From Prevotella sp. UBA3776 (GTDB lineage: Bacteria; Bacteroidota; Bacteroidia; Bacteroidales; Bacteroidaceae): a DNA stretch of 27,263 nt. Location of the stretch: the NCBI GenBank assembly GCA_002369515.1, contig DFFM01000042.1:6971-34233 (forward strand), given 5' to 3'. The position numbers and the translations under genes were made by a program. The notes under the pieces were generated by a model. It worked only from the letters and a program-made list of their open reading frames with translations, ran no database searches and had not been told where the DNA came from. Within the stretch, counting starts at the first letter, position 1, and each line of letters begins with the position of its first letter. Positions 25,223 through 27,263 of this stretch are shown here, piece by piece.

Positions 25223-25957
25223 ATGAGACAAGCCAGAAAATGGGTGCTCGCCGCCATTCTTGTATTCTGTGGCATGATGAGTGCGCAGGCCCAAGTCATG
25301 AAAGCTGCCGACCTGGAGAAATATGCCAAACAACGCTACGGCGACAAATGGCTCGACGCTGCCAGAAACCTCTCTACTCAACTGGAACTCGACAAGAACC
25401 AAAGTCTTACGTACCAGCAGGTAATCGAGGCTCCCGGCAAAACGAAACAGCAGCTCTATGTGGCGCTGAACTACTGGGTAACCGCAACATTCAAAGACAA
25501 GCAGGCCATCACGCTGAACGACAAGGAGGCCGGATGTATCATCATCACCTCCACCATTGTTGATATAGCCGAACATATAGGCACGCTCAACAAATATGCT
25601 GTGAGCATTTCGCCCGTCATCCGCATCGACATCAAGGACGGCAAGGTGCGCGTCACCTATACCGTGCAGACATACGACATTTTGGCCGACATCAGCGGCG
25701 GCTGGCTCAGCGCCTTGGATTCTGATCAGAAGACCTATGGAGACTCCAAGCGGAAGCGCGACGACAAGACCAACGCAAGGCTCTACGACGAACAGTGGGA
25801 AATAGCCCGCCACTATCCTTTCGTTGAAAAAGACGCACAGAAACGCACTTGCGCAAAGGCCCTCGTCATGACTCACGCTTACTCAAATGCCATCATCGAC
25901 AAGGTGGAGGAAGCTGTGAAGCACGGCATTGTGGGCAACGAGGACGACGACTGGTAG
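25223..25957 (+). CDS. Exported DUF4468-like protein of unknown function
   Basis: A 244-residue protein with a signal peptide (MRQARKWVLAAILVFCGMMS, AQAQ). The mature part has the pattern of DUF4468 (TBP-like fold) proteins: an alternating region with LYVALNYWVTATFKDKQAIT, a CIIITSTIVDI strand and the paired strands RIDIKDGKVRVTYTVQTYDI. The C-terminus is charged and ends in EDDDW. It starts 23 nt after the arabinofuranosidase and is probably the last gene of the arabinose transcript. No enzymatic motif is visible, and its link to arabinose use is positional only. Confidence 0.8.
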   Translation: MRQARKWVLAAILVFCGMMSAQAQVMKAADLEKYAKQRYGDKWLDAARNLSTQLELDKNQSLTYQQVIEAPGKTKQQLYVALNYWVTATFKDKQAITLNDKEAGCIIITSTIVDIAEHIGTLNKYAVSISPVIRIDIKDGKVRVTYTVQTYDILADISGGWLSALDSDQKTYGDSKRKRDDKTNARLYDEQWEIARHYPFVEKDAQKRTCAKALVMTHAYSNAIIDKVEEAVKHGIVGNEDDDW

Positions 25958-26015
25958 TCGGAGGCCTCATGAAGGTAAGAAATGGAGTATGAATACCGAA
26001 AAATCGCTTGAATGT

Positions 26016-26046
26016 TTGGTTCGTACGTTTATTTTACCTACCTTTG
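26016..26046 (+). promoter_or_regulatory. Promoter for transketolase
   Basis: TTG at 26016-26018, 20 nt, then TACCTTTG at 26039-26046 is a perfect Bacteroidota promoter. It predicts transcription from about 26053 and a leader of about 40 nt. Transketolase can therefore be expressed independently of the arabinose operon. Confidence 0.78.
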
Positions 26047-26091
26047 TGCAATTAAAATAGCATATATCACTAACACATCATCAACATTTCT

Positions 26092-27263
26092 ATGAACGAC
26101 AACAAAATCATGAATCGCGCAGCCGACAATATCCGCATTCTGGCTGCAGCAATGGTAGAAAAAGCAAAATCGGGCCACCCCGGTGGAGCCATGGGCGGTG
26201 CCGACTTCATCAACACGCTCTACAGCGAGTTCCTTGTTTACGACCCTGAGAATCCCGAGTGGGAAGGCCGCGACCGTTTCTTCCTCGATCCCGGCCACAT
26301 GGCTCCCATGCTCTACAGCCAGCTCTGCCTCATCGGCAAGTACGAGCTCGAAGACCTGAAGAACCTGCGCCAATGGGGCAGCGTAACCCCCGGCCATCCA
26401 GAGCGCGAACTGGCACGCGGTATTGAGAACACCAGCGGTCCCCTCGGACAGGGCCACTGCTACGCCGTGGGCGCAGCCATCGCCGCTAAGTTCCTCAAGG
26501 CTCGTCTGGGCAGCGTGATGAACCAGACCATCTATGCCTACATCTCCGACGGTGGTGTGCAAGAGGAAATCTCGCAGGGAGCTGGTCGTATTGCCGGCAA
26601 CCTGGGTCTGGACAACCTCATCATGTTCTACGACGCCAACGACATCCAGCTCAGCACCCGCACCGAGGTGGTCACCACCGAGGACACCGCCAAGAAGTAC
26701 GAGGCATGGGGATGGTATGTTCAGAAGATCGACGGCAACGACGTTGACCAGATTCGTGACGCCATCCGCAAGGCTCAGGCCGAAAAAGAGCGTCCCAGCC
26801 TCATCATCGGCCACTGCGTCATGGGCAAGGGCGCCCGCAAGGCCGACGGCAGCAGCTACGAGAGCAACTGCGCCACCCACGGTGCGCCGCTTGGAGGCGA
26901 CAACTTTGTGCAGACCATGAAGAACCTGGGTGCCGATCCCGAGAATCCGTTCCAGATATTCCCCGAGGTGAAGGAGCTGTATGCCCGCCGCGCCGAGGAA
27001 CTGAAGAAGATTTGCGCCGAGCGCTATGCCGAGAAGGCCGAGTGGGCCAAAGGCCATCCCGTACAGGCCAAGCAGATGGAAGAGTGGTTCAGCGGCAAGG
27101 CTCCCGTCATCGACTGGAGCAAAGTTCAGCAGAAAGCCGGTGCCGCCACCCGCGGTGCCAGCGCCACGGTGCTGGGCGTGCTGGCCGAGCAGGTGCCCAA
27201 TATGATTTGCGCATCGGCCGACCTGTCGAACTCTGACAAGACCGACGGTTTCCTGAAGAAGAC
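26092..27263 (+). CDS. tkt: Transketolase (3' end cut by window edge)
   Basis: The frame runs from ATG 26092 to the end of the window (about 390 codons, no stop). Transketolase moves two-carbon units between pentose, triose and tetrose phosphates and consumes the xylulose-5-phosphate made by AraABD. The N-terminal part has KSGHPGGAMG, a GPLGQGHCYAVGAAIAAKF helix and the thiamine-diphosphate/Mg region YISDGGVQEEISQGAGRIAG ending in FYDANDIQLS. The usual GDG is SDG (S152, D153) and the usual EG after Q is EE. The metal-binding Asp and Asn are kept, so it should be active. The second (pyrimidine-binding) domain begins near the window end. Confidence 0.95.
   Translation, partial: MNDNKIMNRAADNIRILAAAMVEKAKSGHPGGAMGGADFINTLYSEFLVYDPENPEWEGRDRFFLDPGHMAPMLYSQLCLIGKYELEDLKNLRQWGSVTPGHPERELARGIENTSGPLGQGHCYAVGAAIAAKFLKARLGSVMNQTIYAYISDGGVQEEISQGAGRIAGNLGLDNLIMFYDANDIQLSTRTEVVTTEDTAKKYEAWGWYVQKIDGNDVDQIRDAIRKAQAEKERPSLIIGHCVMGKGARKADGSSYESNCATHGAPLGGDNFVQTMKNLGADPENPFQIFPEVKELYARRAEELKKICAERYAEKAEWAKGHPVQAKQMEEWFSGKAPVIDWSKVQQKAGAATRGASATVLGVLAEQVPNMICASADLSNSDKTDGFLKK

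Overview
The window comes from a Bacteroidota (Bacteroidales) chromosome, most likely the Prevotella/Segatella group. Several genes start behind the Bacteroidota sigma-ABfr promoter type (TTG, about 20 nt, TAnnTTTG), start codons sit in A-rich leaders without clear Shine-Dalgarno motifs, and gene content and order fit gut Bacteroidales. All full-length protein genes lie on the + strand. I see no tRNA, rRNA, CRISPR array or transposase gene.

Layout. (1) 1-5500: a TonB-receptor-like outer-membrane beta-barrel protein, then a LytS-type sensor kinase and a LytTR response regulator. A C-rich palindromic repeat of about 78 bp occurs three times here, once in frame inside the regulator. A stray secreted-protein C-terminus and a large palindrome follow. 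(2) 5600-10512: a YbiT-like ABC-F ATPase whose second nucleotide-binding domain is catalytically degenerate, then grpE-dnaJ-folC. (3) 10568-14590: a galactose cluster of mutarotase, MFS sugar transporter and galactokinase, with long hairpins in the gaps. (4) 14590-15545: about 1 kb with no large gene, but dense in structure: two 21-bp tandem arrays, a minus-strand unit of two tiny overlapping ORFs with its own promoter and terminator, and palindromic operator-like sites. (5) 15546-27263: an L-arabinose operon of lipoprotein mutarotase, SSS symporter, Nudix-type AraR repressor, araD, araA, araB, GH51 arabinofuranosidase and a DUF4468-like protein. A transketolase with its own promoter follows and is cut by the window edge.

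How it works together. GH51 releases L-arabinose, the lipoprotein epimerase interconverts anomers, the symporter imports the sugar, and AraA, AraB and AraD convert it to D-xylulose-5-phosphate, which transketolase feeds into the pentose phosphate pathway. AraR is expected to repress the operon when arabinose is absent. The galactose cluster similarly prepares, imports and phosphorylates galactose.

The most unusual items are the divergent two-peptide unit at 14992-15288, the response regulator with an intergenic repeat in its linker, and the ABC-F protein whose losses all fall on one composite ATP site.
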